Positions 1 to 7,338 are shown, numbered from the stretch's first letter. The stretch is 36,389 nt of DNA from Arenimonas malthae CC-JY-1 (GCF_000747075.1 NZ_AVCH01000133.1:1-36389), one strand, 5' to 3'. Notes: generated from the sequence alone by a model not told the origin. Program-made: numbers and translations.

Positions 1-143
1 CCCAGGGCGGCCGGGTCGCGCGGCGCGTCGGCGCGGTCGATGGCGGCCACGGCGGCGCCCTGCGCCTGCAGCGCCGTGACGACGGCGGTGCCCAGCGCCC
101 CGAAGGCGCCGGTGACGGCGATGGTTTTTCCGGCAAGGGACAT
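1..143 (-). CDS. SDR-family oxidoreductase, N-terminal fragment
   Basis: Only the first 47 codons are in the window; the rest lies beyond base 1. The protein begins MSLAGKTIAVTGAFGALG, a beta strand followed by a TGxxGxLG glycine-rich loop, which is the dinucleotide-binding start of short-chain dehydrogenases/reductases. A later AAIDRAD stretch fits the second beta strand with its acidic residue, suggesting NAD(H) preference. The ATG at 143-141 is preceded by GGAGGAA about 8 nt upstream. It lies 48 bp downstream of prpF on the same strand, so it may be the last gene of that unit. The substrate cannot be told from the fragment. Confidence 0.75.
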   Translation of the reverse strand, partial: MSLAGKTIAVTGAFGALGTAVVTALQAQGAAVAAIDRADAPRDPAAL

Positions 144-191
144 GGTCGGTTCCTCCAGTGCGATGCCGGCGATGTTACCCGAGGTGGCGGT

Positions 192-1391
192 TCAGCCCGC
201 GTGGAAATCCGCGGGCACCCGCACCGCGCCTTCCATCAGCACGCGCGCGCTGCGGCTCATGATGGCCTTGCGCACCACCCACTGGCCGTTTTCGCTGGCC
301 GCCTCGGCGCCCACGCGCAGGGTGCCGCTGGGGTGGCCGAAACGCACGGCGGTGCGTGCGCCGCCGCCGGCCGCGCGGTTCACCAGCGTGCCGGGGATGG
401 CCGCGGCGGTGCCGATGGCCACGGCGCAGGTGCCCATCATGGCGTGGTGCAGCTTGCCCATGCTGAGCGCGCGCACGTGCAGGTCGATGTCGGCGGCGGC
501 GATGCGCTTGCCGCTGCTGGTGGCGTAATCGGCCGGCGGCGCCACGAAGGCGACCTTGGGCGTGTGCTGGCGCTTTGCGGCGTCGGCCACGTCCTTGATC
601 AGGCCCATGCGCACGGCGCCGTGGGCGCGGATGGTTTCGAACCTGGCCAGCGCCGCCGGGTCGCCGTTGATGGCGTCCTGCAGTTCGGTGCCGGTGTAGC
701 CGATGTCCTTCGCGTTGACGAACACGGTGGGGATGCCGGCGTTGATCATCGTCACCTCGAGCGTGCCGACGCCGGGCACCTCGAGCCTGTCGGTGAGATT
801 GCCGGTGGGGAACATGGCGCCGCCGCCCTCGCCTTCGCCCTCGTCGGCCGGGTCGATGAACTCGAGCACGATCTCGGCCGCCGGGAAGGTGACGCCGTCG
901 AGCTCGAAGTCGCCGGTTTCCTGCACCTCGCCATTCGTGACCGGCACGTGGCAAATGATGGTCTTGCCGATGTTGGCCTGCCACACCTTCACCGGGAACA
1001 CGCCGTTTTCCGGCAGCCGCGCCTTGTCGATGAAGCCGTTGGCGATGGCGAACGGGCCCACCGCGGTGCTGAGGTTGCCGCAGTTGCCGCTCCAGTCGAC
1101 GAAGGCGGTGTCGATGGACACCTGGCCGTAGAGGTAGTCGACGTCGTGGCCGGGCTGCGTGCTCTTGGAGATGATCACGCACTTGCTGGTGCTGGACGTG
1201 GCGCCGCCCATGCCATCGGTGTGCTTGCCGTAGGGATCGGGCGAACCGATGACGCGCATCAGCAGCGCGTCGCGCGCCGGGCCGGGCACGCGCGCGGCTT
1301 CGGGCAGGTCTTCCAGGCGGAAGAACACGCCCTTGGAAGTGCCGCCGCGCATGTAGGTGGCGGGAATCTTGATCTGCGGTGCGTGGGTCAT
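192..1391 (-). CDS. prpF: 2-methylaconitate cis-trans isomerase PrpF
   Basis: PrpF works with AcnD in the methylcitrate cycle of propionate breakdown, isomerising the 2-methylaconitate isomer made by AcnD so that aconitase can hydrate it. The 399-residue product matches the family in length and in its hallmark N-terminus (ATYMRGGTSKGVFF, GSPDPYGKHTDGMGGATSSTSK, and SGNCGNLS holding a conserved Cys). The fold is that of diaminopimelate epimerase. I chose ATG 1391, which has AGGA 5 nt upstream within native sequence. ATG 1403 in the same frame (four residues longer) is also possible, but its GAGGGG ribosome site would come from the adjoining palindromic repeat. The gene lies downstream of acnD on the same strand but is separated from it by about 650 bp of repeats and a DUF559 gene. 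Confidence 0.93.
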   Translation of the reverse strand: MTHAPQIKIPATYMRGGTSKGVFFRLEDLPEAARVPGPARDALLMRVIGSPDPYGKHTDGMGGATSSTSKCVIISKSTQPGHDVDYLYGQVSIDTAFVDWSGNCGNLSTAVGPFAIANGFIDKARLPENGVFPVKVWQANIGKTIICHVPVTNGEVQETGDFELDGVTFPAAEIVLEFIDPADEGEGEGGGAMFPTGNLTDRLEVPGVGTLEVTMINAGIPTVFVNAKDIGYTGTELQDAINGDPAALARFETIRAHGAVRMGLIKDVADAAKRQHTPKVAFVAPPADYATSSGKRIAAADIDLHVRALSMGKLHHAMMGTCAVAIGTAAAIPGTLVNRAAGGGARTAVRFGHPSGTLRVGAEAASENGQWVVRKAIMSRSARVLMEGAVRVPADFHAG

Positions 1392-1410
1392 CTTCTTCCT
1401 CATGCGGGTT

Positions 1411-1550
1411 TCCCCTCTCCCCAACCCCTCTCCCGCAAGCGGGAGAGGGGCTAGTAGCGCGCCTTGCTCCCCTCTCCCGCCAGGGGGGAAGGGCTAGAGG
1501 CGCGCCTTGCTCCCCTCTCCCGCTTGCGGGAGAGGGGCCGGGGGAGAGGG
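1411..1550. repeat. CCCTCTCCC palindromic repeat cluster, prpF side
   Basis: Three units are visible. The first (1411-1450) ends in the hairpin CCCTCTCCCGCAAGCGGGAGAGGGG. The second and third follow a 24-bp direct repeat beginning GCGCGCCTTGCTCCCC, at 1457-1480 and 1500-1523. The third has a near-perfect stem CCCTCTCCCGC/TTGCGGGAGAGGG. The first unit begins 8 bp upstream of the alternative prpF start. The third encodes the C-terminal tail of the DUF559 protein. Such G/A-rich palindromes are a known type of dispersed intergenic repeat in GC-rich proteobacteria; the family assignment is by resemblance only. Confidence 0.85.
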
Positions 1551-1892
1551 CTCGGGCGAGAGCCGGGCCCCAAGGGCATTCCAGATGACCTCAAGGACCA
1601 CCTGCGTATTTTGCAGTATCTCGTGGTTCCAGAAACGCAGTACCCGATAGCCGTGCCGCTGCAGCCAAGCATCGCGCTCCCCGTCGCCCGCTGGTCCGTT
1701 GTGTTGCCCGCCATCGGCTTCGACCACCAGCCCTGCGCCGTGGTGGAGGAAATCCACGATGTAGGGGCCGACCGGCACCTGCCGCCGGAACTTGTGGCCG
1801 CCGAAGCGATGGGCGCGCAGGTGGTACCAGAGGCGGCGTTCGGCCTCGGTCATGGATTGGCGGAGGTGTTTGGCGAAGTCTCGCTGGTGCAA
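1494..1892 (-). CDS. DUF559 / VSR-like endonuclease-fold protein
   Basis: The product is a 132-residue member of the DUF559 family, small proteins of the restriction-endonuclease (PD-(D/E)XK) fold related to Vsr mismatch endonuclease. The diagnostic motifs are AERRLWYHLR, FRRQVPVGPYIVDF and VVEADGGQH. The Asp of IVDF and the Glu and Asp of VEADGGQH are the likely metal-binding residues. I chose TTG 1892 because the family normally has about 13 residues before the TEAExxLW motif and a GGAGAGGGG lies just upstream; ATG 1853 is the alternative. The last 15 or so residues (APLPQAGEGSKARL) and the ribosome site are both made of repeat sequence, so the gene is embedded in the repeat cluster rather than merely next to it. 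Its cellular role is unknown. Confidence 0.8.
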   Translation of the reverse strand: MHQRDFAKHLRQSMTEAERRLWYHLRAHRFGGHKFRRQVPVGPYIVDFLHHGAGLVVEADGGQHNGPAGDGERDAWLQRHGYRVLRFWNHEILQNTQVVLEVIWNALGARLSPEPSPPAPLPQAGEGSKARL

Positions 1893-2050
1893 AGCCCCTC
1901 TCCCCAACCCCTCTCCCGGGGGGAGAGGGGCTTCAAGGTCCTGGGCTTCATGCTCCCCTCTCCCCTTGCGGGAGAGGGGTCGGGGGAGAGGGGCAAGTCC
2001 CGTCGGAGAAGCGCCCTCTCCCCAACCCCTCTCCCGGGGGGAGAGGGGCT
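1893..2050. repeat. CCCTCTCCC palindromic repeat cluster, acnD side
   Basis: Three more copies lie between the DUF559 start and the acnD stop, at about 1893-1931, 1950-1995 and 2010-2050. The first and third are nearly identical (CCCTCTCCCCAACCCCTCT followed by CCCGGGGGGAGAGGGG). The middle one has a CTTGCGGGAG core like the prpF-side copies. The last ends 10 bp from the acnD stop codon. Together with the copies at 1411-1550 they bracket the DUF559 gene. Confidence 0.85.
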
Positions 2051-2059
2051 CAAACCGGT

Positions 2060-4669
2060 TCAGGCGGCCTGGGTGGATTCGAGGAAATCCTGGGCGAAGC
2101 GCTGCAGCACGCCGCCGGCTTCGTAGATGGACACTTCCTCGTCGGAATCGAGGCGGCAGCGCACCGGCACTTCCAGGCGTTCGCCGTTGCGGCGGTTGAC
2201 CACCAGCGTCAGGGAGGCGCGCGGGGAACGTTCGCCCAGCACGTCGTAGGTTTCGGTGCCGTCCAGGCCGAGGGTCTTGCGGGTGGTGCCGGGCAGGAAC
2301 TCCAGCGGCAGCACGCCCATGCCGATCAGGTTGGTGCGGTGGATGCGCTCGAAGCCCTCGGCCACGATGGCTTCCACGCCGGCCAGGCGCACGCCCTTGG
2401 CGGCCCAGTCGCGCGAGCTGCCCTGGCCGTAGTCGGCGCCGGCGATGATGACCAGCGGCTGGCCGCGCTCCATGTAGGTTTCGATCGCCTCCCACATGCG
2501 CATCACCCGGCCTTCCGGCTCCACGCGCGCCAGCGAACCCTTCTTCACCGCGCCGTCCACCACCGCCATTTCATTGAGCAGCGTGGGGTTGGCGAAGGTG
2601 GCGCGCTGCGCGGTCAGGTGGTCGCCGCGGTGGGTGGCGTAGGAATTGAAGTCCTCTTCCGGCAAGCCCATCTTCGCCAGGTATTCGCCGGCCGCGCTGG
2701 AGGCGAGGATGGCGTTCGATGGCGAGAGGTGGTCGGTGGTGATGTTGTCGCCCAGCAGCGCCAGCGGGCGCATGCCGGTGAGCGTGCGCGGCTTGGCCAG
2801 CGCGCCTTCCCAATAGGGCGGGCGGCGGATGTAGGTGCTCTGCGCGCGCCAGTCGTACAGCGGGCTCACGGCCTCGCCCGACTCCACCGCGATCTTGAAC
2901 ATCGGCTCGTACACCTTGCGGAACTGCTCCGGCTTCACGGCCGCCTTCACGATCGCGTCGATCTCGGCGTCGCTCGGCCACAGGTCCTTGAGCAGGATGG
3001 GCGTGCCGTCGGCGCGGTGGCCCAGCGCGTCCTTCTCGATGTCGAAGCGGATGGTGCCGGCGATGGCATAAGCCACCACCAGCGGCGGCGAGGCCAGGAA
3101 GGCCTGCTTCGCGTAGGGATGGATGCGGCCGTCGAAGTTGCGGTTGCCGCTGAGCACGGCGGTGGCGTACAGGTCGCGCTCGATGATTTCCTGCTGGATC
3201 ACCGGGTCAAGCGCGCCGCTCATGCCGTTGCAGGTGGTGCAGGCGAAGGCGACGATGCCGAAGCCCAGCTGCTCGAGCTCGGCCTTCAGGCCGGCTTCCT
3301 CCAGGTACAGCGCCACGGCCTTGGAGCCCGGCGCCAGCGACGACTTCACCCAGGGCTTGCGTACCAGGCCCAGCGCATTCGCCTTCTTGGCCAGCAGGCC
3401 GGCGGCGATGACGTTGCGCGGGTTGGACGTATTCGTGCACGAGGTGATGGCGGCGATGATCACCGCGCCGTCGGGCATCAGGCCCTCGGCTTCCTGCGCC
3501 TGCGCGGCGGCCAGGTTGCCGGCGATGCCCTTGGCGGCGAGGTCGCTGGTGGCCACGCGGGCGTGCGGGTTCGACGGGCCGGCCATCGTGCGCACCACGG
3601 TGGACAGGTCGAAGTGCAGCGTGCGCTCGTACTGCGCGGTGGCCAGCGCGTCGGCCCACAGGCCCGAGATCTTGGCGTAATTCTCAACCAGCGCCACCTG
3701 CTCGTCGGTGCGGCCGGTCAGGCGCAGGTAGTCGAGCGTGTTGCCGTCGATGAAGAACATGGCGGCAGTGGCGCCGTATTCCGGGGCCATGTTGGAAATG
3801 GTGGCGCGGTCGCCCAGCGTGAGCGCCGCCGCGCCTTCGCCGCGGAACTCCAGGTACGCGCCCACGACCTTCTGCTTGCGCAGGAATTCGGTGAGCGAGA
3901 GCACGATGTCGGTGGCGGTGATGCCCGGCTGCGGCCTGCCGCTGAGCTCGACGCCGATGATGTCGGGCAGGCGCATCCACGAGGCGCGGCCCAGCATGAC
4001 GTTCTCGGCCTCGAGGCCGCCCACGCCGATGGCGATCACGCCCAGCGCGTCCACGTGCGGCGTGTGGCTGTCGGTACCCACGCAGGTATCCGGGAAGGCC
4101 ACGCCGTCCTGCACGCAGATGACGGGCGACATCTTCTCCAGGTTGATCTGGTGCATGATCCCGTTGCCCGGCGGGATCACGTCCACGTTCTTGAACGCCA
4201 GCTTGGTCCAGTCGATGAAGTGGAAGCGGTCTTCGTTGCGGCGGTCCTCGATGGCGCGGTTCTTGGCGAAGGCATCGGGGTCGAAGCCGCCGCATTCCAC
4301 CGCCAGCGAGTGGTCCACGATCAGCTGCACCGGCACCACCGGGTTCACCTGGGCCGGGTCGCCGCCCTGGTCGGCGATGGCGTCGCGCAGGCCGGCCAGG
4401 TCCACCAGCGCGGTCTGCCCCAGGATGTCGTGGCAGACCACGCGGGCCGGGAACCAGGGGAAGTCGAGGTCGCGCTTGCGCTCGATGAGCTGGCGCAGCG
4501 AGGCCTCCAGGTTGGCCGGCTCGCAGCGGCGCACCAGGTTCTCGGCCAGCACGCGCGAGGTGTAGGGCAGGCCCGCCCAGGCCCCGGGCCGGATCGCGTC
4601 CACCGCCGCGCGGGCGTCGAAGTAGTCGAGGGCGGTGCCGGGCAGCGGCTTGCGGTGCTGGGAATTCAT
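2060..4669 (-). CDS. acnD: 2-methylcitrate dehydratase, aconitase-like, AcnD
   Basis: This 869-residue cytoplasmic Fe-S enzyme of the aconitase family dehydrates 2-methylcitrate to a 2-methylaconitate isomer in propionate catabolism. The three cluster ligands are visible: Cys411 in AITSCTNTSNP, and Cys477 and Cys480 in FACTTCNGMSG. The 66-residue gap between the first and second equals that in E. coli AcnA. The N-terminus (GTALDYFDARAAVDAI, LPYTSRVLAENLVRR), the HQINLEKMSPV segment and the adjacent prpF distinguish it from housekeeping AcnA. The swivel domain follows at the C-terminus (LLGDNITTDHLSPSNAI, GADYGQGSSRDWAAKG). It has its own promoter, and prpB and prpC are not in the window, so they must lie elsewhere or beyond the left edge. 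Confidence 0.93.
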   Translation of the reverse strand: MNSQHRKPLPGTALDYFDARAAVDAIRPGAWAGLPYTSRVLAENLVRRCEPANLEASLRQLIERKRDLDFPWFPARVVCHDILGQTALVDLAGLRDAIADQGGDPAQVNPVVPVQLIVDHSLAVECGGFDPDAFAKNRAIEDRRNEDRFHFIDWTKLAFKNVDVIPPGNGIMHQINLEKMSPVICVQDGVAFPDTCVGTDSHTPHVDALGVIAIGVGGLEAENVMLGRASWMRLPDIIGVELSGRPQPGITATDIVLSLTEFLRKQKVVGAYLEFRGEGAAALTLGDRATISNMAPEYGATAAMFFIDGNTLDYLRLTGRTDEQVALVENYAKISGLWADALATAQYERTLHFDLSTVVRTMAGPSNPHARVATSDLAAKGIAGNLAAAQAQEAEGLMPDGAVIIAAITSCTNTSNPRNVIAAGLLAKKANALGLVRKPWVKSSLAPGSKAVALYLEEAGLKAELEQLGFGIVAFACTTCNGMSGALDPVIQQEIIERDLYATAVLSGNRNFDGRIHPYAKQAFLASPPLVVAYAIAGTIRFDIEKDALGHRADGTPILLKDLWPSDAEIDAIVKAAVKPEQFRKVYEPMFKIAVESGEAVSPLYDWRAQSTYIRRPPYWEGALAKPRTLTGMRPLALLGDNITTDHLSPSNAILASSAAGEYLAKMGLPEEDFNSYATHRGDHLTAQRATFANPTLLNEMAVVDGAVKKGSLARVEPEGRVMRMWEAIETYMERGQPLVIIAGADYGQGSSRDWAAKGVRLAGVEAIVAEGFERIHRTNLIGMGVLPLEFLPGTTRKTLGLDGTETYDVLGERSPRASLTLVVNRRNGERLEVPVRCRLDSDEEVSIYEAGGVLQRFAQDFLESTQAA

Positions 4670-4701
4670 GCGGGCGGGGCCTTGGGGGAGCTGAGCCCGC
4701 C

Positions 4702-4730
4702 ATTATCCGGCAGCCGCCCAACACCGTCAC
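4702..4730 (-). promoter_or_regulatory. Predicted sigma-70 promoter of acnD
   Basis: On the minus strand a -35-like GTGACG (4730-4725) and a -10 GATAAT (4707-4702) are separated by exactly 17 bp. Transcription would begin near 4695, giving a leader of about 25 nt before the acnD ATG at 4669. This is the only AT-rich hexamer in the short gap between acnD and psiE. Confidence 0.5.
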
Positions 4731-4761
4731 CCGTCATGGCGCGCCGGGCTTGCCGGCCGCC

Positions 4762-5196
4762 TCATTCCCGGTCCGTGGCTTCCTCCGACGCCTGCGTGTA
4801 GGGGAAGCGCAGGTGGCCGTAGCGCACGATGAACACGCCCACCGCCAGCAGCACGATGGCGCCGGCGCCGGCGATCATCAGCCAGGGGTCGTGGTAGGAG
4901 GAATCGGCCATCAGGTGCCGGGCGATGCCGACCATGGCGATGTACAGCGGCATGCGCACCGGCAGCTTGCCCATGCGCCAGTAGGTTTCCACCATGGAAA
5001 CCATCTCGAGGTACATGAAGAGCAGCAGCAGGTCGGAAATGCCCACCTTGCCGCTTGAGAACATGCGCCACACCTCGTGGCCGCCGGCCAGCAGCGTGGC
5101 CGCCAGCACGATCACCAGGCCCACGTATTCGAGCAGGCGGATGCCCTTGCCCACGCCGCGCGCGCTCAGCAGTGCCAGTTCCAGCCGGGTTGCCAT
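4762..5196 (-). CDS. psiE: PsiE-family inner-membrane protein
   Basis: This 144-residue membrane protein has about four hydrophobic segments and the conserved PsiE core LLLLFMYLEMVSMVETYW followed by LPVRMPLYIAMVGIARHLM. E. coli PsiE is induced by phosphate starvation; its biochemical role is not established. The start is ATG 5196, preceded by GGGGAG at a suitable distance. Longer in-frame readings would run through the promoter and operator. The likely promoter is 5231-5259, with a palindromic operator inside it. It diverges from the DsbG-like gene, so both are probably controlled through the same site. Confidence 0.85.
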   Translation of the reverse strand: MATRLELALLSARGVGKGIRLLEYVGLVIVLAATLLAGGHEVWRMFSSGKVGISDLLLLFMYLEMVSMVETYWRMGKLPVRMPLYIAMVGIARHLMADSSYHDPWLMIAGAGAIVLLAVGVFIVRYGHLRFPYTQASEEATDRE

Positions 5197-5230
5197 GCCT
5201 TCGCTCCCCACGATGCGGACCCGTGGCCAG

Positions 5231-5252
5231 CATATACCCCCACGGGTATATG
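5231..5252. promoter_or_regulatory. Palindromic operator, CsoR/CstR-like
   Basis: Perfect 9-bp inverted arms CATATACCC and GGGTATATG flank the 4-bp spacer CCAC. The ATACCC(N)GGGTAT layout is typical of operators bound by the CsoR/CstR/FrmR family of copper-, sulfane-sulfur- or aldehyde-responsive repressors. The assignment is by resemblance, and no such regulator gene lies in the window. The site covers the spacer and -10 of the psiE promoter and ends 8 bp before the dsbG-like ATG, so a bound repressor would block both genes. Confidence 0.6.
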
Positions 5253-5259
5253 ATTGCAA
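5231..5259 (-). promoter_or_regulatory. Predicted psiE promoter overlapping the operator
   Basis: On the minus strand TTGCAA (5259-5254) and TATATG (5236-5231) are separated by exactly 17 bp, a good sigma-70 pair. The predicted start near 5224 gives a leader of about 28 nt before the psiE ATG. Most of the operator palindrome falls between and across these elements, a classic repressor position. Confidence 0.55.
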
Positions 5260-5260
5260 C

Positions 5261-5824
5261 ATGGCCCGGCCCCTCCTGCCCGCGCTGCTGCTGGCCCTGC
5301 TGCTGCCCCTGCCGGGCGGTGCGGCGGTGCCCGCGCAGGCCGCCCCGGCAGCGGAGGCGCGCGACGACTGGGCCCGCCTGGCGTCCGGCCACTGGGTGGC
5401 CGACGGCCGCGCCGACGCGCCGCGCCTTGTTTATGCCTTCGCCGACCCGAACTGCGGCTACTGCAACCGCTTCTGGCTGGCCGCTCGTCCCTTCGTGGAA
5501 TCGGGCCAGGTGCAGCTGCGCCACCTGATGGTGGGCATCATCGGCGACGACAGCCCGGGCAAGGCGGCGGCCATCCTGGGCGCCGACGTGCCGGCCGACG
5601 CGCTGGCCCGGAACGAGCGCCATTACCGCGAAGGCGGCATACGCCCGCTGCCGGCCGTGCCGCCGGCGCTGAAGGCCAAGCTCGACGCCAACGAGAAGCT
5701 GCTGCGCGCCCTGGGTTTCCACGGCACGCCGGGGCTGGTCTACCTCGACGCCGAGGGTCGCCTCAAGCGCTTCCCCGGCCTGCCCGACACCGCCGACCTC
5801 GCGGAGATCCTCGGCGCGCCCTAG
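5261..5824 (+). CDS. DsbG-like periplasmic thiol:disulfide oxidoreductase, short form
   Basis: The 187-residue product has an N-terminal signal peptide (hydrophobic to about residue 28) followed by a thioredoxin-fold domain. The active site is Cys65-Gly-Tyr-Cys68 in FADPNCGYCNRFW, and the cis-proline loop is Thr156-Pro157. Segments such as ARPFVESGQVQLRHLMVG and DSPGKAAAIL follow E. coli DsbG closely, whereas CGYC is the DsbC active-site sequence. It lacks the N-terminal dimerisation domain of about 60 residues found in DsbC/DsbG, so it may be monomeric. It would oxidise, reduce or protect thiols in the periplasm. The start is ATG 5261, with no clear ribosome site; the transcript may be nearly leaderless. 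Confidence 0.82.
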   Translation: MARPLLPALLLALLLPLPGGAAVPAQAAPAAEARDDWARLASGHWVADGRADAPRLVYAFADPNCGYCNRFWLAARPFVESGQVQLRHLMVGIIGDDSPGKAAAILGADVPADALARNERHYREGGIRPLPAVPPALKAKLDANEKLLRALGFHGTPGLVYLDAEGRLKRFPGLPDTADLAEILGAP

Positions 5825-5873
5825 CCGTCGCCGCAGTGCAGTTCACCGGCGTTTCCTACCCTGCTCCCGCCAA

Positions 5874-5903
5874 CCCCGCCGGCATGGGGATGCGCCGGCG
5901 GGG
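5874..5903. terminator. Hairpin between convergent genes
   Basis: A perfect 10-bp stem (CCCCGCCGGC at 5874-5883 and GCCGGCGGGG at 5894-5903) with a 10-nt loop lies between the stop of the dsbG-like gene and the convergent stop at 5919. CTGCT/AGCAG can extend the stem after a gap. No T-run follows, so it may be a Rho-assisted or bidirectional terminator, or only an mRNA-end stabiliser. Confidence 0.5.
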
Positions 5904-5918
5904 CCAGCAGGACCCGGC

Positions 5919-6587
5919 TCAGAACTTCGCCGGGAACTGCTTGGCCAGTGCGGCCGTCAGTGCATCGGCGATGGTGAACATGTGCTGGCGCATCGCGGCC
6001 CAGGTCCGGGCTTCCGCGGCGTAGTCGCGCTTGGAAACCTGCTGGATCTGGGCGATGTGGTGGGCACCATGGGCGCTCAGCAGGCCCACCAGGGTCGCCT
6101 CGGGCAGGTAGGGATTGGCCTTCGCCAGGAAGGCGGCGATGTCCTTGGCGTTCGCCGTCAGCGCGGCCGCGGCGGCCTGCTGGGCCGCAGCATCGACCTG
6201 GCCGAAGCTGGCATCGGCGTAATCCTTCACCGCCCCCCAGTGCCCGGCCAACAGGCCGAGCAGGTGGTCGCCGGCCGGCTTGCCGTAGAAGCCCGCTACC
6301 GCGCCCGAGATGGCCGTGGCGTTGGCGACGACCTGGTCGGCGGCCACGCGCTGCCGGGCGGCATCACCCTCGGCGCGGGCGTTGACGTAGTCGCGGATCC
6401 AGAACACGTGCTCGACCCACAGGTCGCGCAGGGCGGCTTGGGTCGTGGCCTGCTTGGCGCTGGACATGGCCGCCGCGTCGGCCGCGGGCGGGACGGCGTG
6501 GGCGGGATGGGCGCTTTCGTCGGCCTGCGCTTCGGTACCGAAGGCGAACGCGACGGAAAGTGCGAGGACGAGGGCTGTGGCTTTCAT
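5919..6587 (-). CDS. Secreted helical protein of unknown function
   Basis: The product is 222 residues with a cleavable signal peptide (about residues 1-22, ending near EAQA). The mature part is Ala-rich and almost wholly helical. It carries a recurring pattern seen in uncharacterised bacterial proteins sometimes mislabelled as enzymes: LRDLWVEHVFWIRDYV near residue 53, then AGFYGKPAGDHLLGLLAGHWG, then SAHGAHHIAQIQQV. Histidines at matched helix positions suggest a metal- or ligand-binding four-helix bundle. This is inference; no function is known to me. GGAGCC lies 8 nt before the ATG. The 115 bp upstream contain an AT-rich patch (6655-6690) that stands out from the GC-rich surroundings and probably holds its promoter. 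Confidence 0.7.
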   Translation of the reverse strand: MKATALVLALSVAFAFGTEAQADESAHPAHAVPPAADAAAMSSAKQATTQAALRDLWVEHVFWIRDYVNARAEGDAARQRVAADQVVANATAISGAVAGFYGKPAGDHLLGLLAGHWGAVKDYADASFGQVDAAAQQAAAAALTANAKDIAAFLAKANPYLPEATLVGLLSAHGAHHIAQIQQVSKRDYAAEARTWAAMRQHMFTIADALTAALAKQFPAKF

Positions 6588-6702
6588 GGGATGAGGCTCC
6601 GTAAGGAAGGGGCGCCGCGGGCGCGGCGTGGAAGCACCCTATCGGGGGTCTCGACGATACGGAATATATCTATGTGTAAAGCTTCTATTTAGAGCCTTAC
6701 CG

Positions 6703-7338
6703 TCAGACTGGCTTCACCCGGAAGCGGCAGACGTGCTGGCCGTGCAGGATGCAGGCCGTGAGCGCCACCTTCCGGCCGCTGACCGCCTCGAGATACGCGA
6801 GGTCGAACTTGCAGACCTGGGGGTTTTGCCGCGCCAGGGCGTGGAAGACGCAGTTGAACGCCTCCACCTGCCACTCGCCGTCGCTGCGCGCCGCCACGGC
6901 CTCGTAGCCCAGGCTGTCGAGGCGATCGGCCAACGCCTTGGCCAGGGCCTCTTCGTCACCACCAGCCGGCAACGGCAGCTGCGACGCAGCCACGGTGGCC
7001 CCCAGCTCGACCAGCAGCCCGGACACCGCATCCTGGCCCAACTGGCTTTCCAGCCGCGCCAGCAAGGCGCCGGCGATGGCGCCGTAGTTGCGCGGGAAGA
7101 GTTCGCGGCCTTCCAGCGTGATCGCATATCGAACCTGCGGCCGGCCGCCCGTGGCGACGGCCTCGGCGCGTTCGACGTAACGTTGCCCGATCAGCGCGGT
7201 CAGGTGCTGGCGGACCGCGTTGTGAGTGATCTTCAGGCGCAGGCAAAGATCCTCGACCGTGCAGCCACCGCCCGACATCAGCAGCTGGCGCAGCAGCCGC
7301 TGCTGGGTGGAGCCCAGGCGTAGCAGTCCGTGGCTCAT
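6703..7338 (-). CDS. SufR-like winged-helix regulator, probable Fe-S sensor
   Basis: The 211-residue protein has an N-terminal winged helix (about residues 10-75, with CTVEDLCLRLKITHNAVRQHL as the helix-turn-helix) and a C-terminal domain with four cysteines: Cys163, Cys176, Cys196 and Cys204. The first pair is CX12C, as in SufR-type repressors that bind a [4Fe-4S] cluster; the later spacings are 19 and 7. Its start overlaps the stop of the upstream flavoenzyme by 4 nt (ATGA), so it is the last gene of the operon and translationally coupled. It probably controls this operon, sensing Fe-S status or redox. This is likely, because at least two upstream gene products need iron-sulfur clusters. 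The DNA target is not identified. Confidence 0.78.
   Translation of the reverse strand: MSHGLLRLGSTQQRLLRQLLMSGGGCTVEDLCLRLKITHNAVRQHLTALIGQRYVERAEAVATGGRPQVRYAITLEGRELFPRNYGAIAGALLARLESQLGQDAVSGLLVELGATVAASQLPLPAGGDEEALAKALADRLDSLGYEAVAARSDGEWQVEAFNCVFHALARQNPQVCKFDLAYLEAVSGRKVALTACILHGQHVCRFRVKPV

Noticed and set aside
1411-2050. CRISPR array
   Set aside because: Repeats are palindromic, irregularly spaced and enclose a gene; there are no uniform unique spacers or cas genes.
2060-4669. Housekeeping aconitase A
   Set aside because: The N-terminal sequence and the adjacent prpF fit AcnD better.
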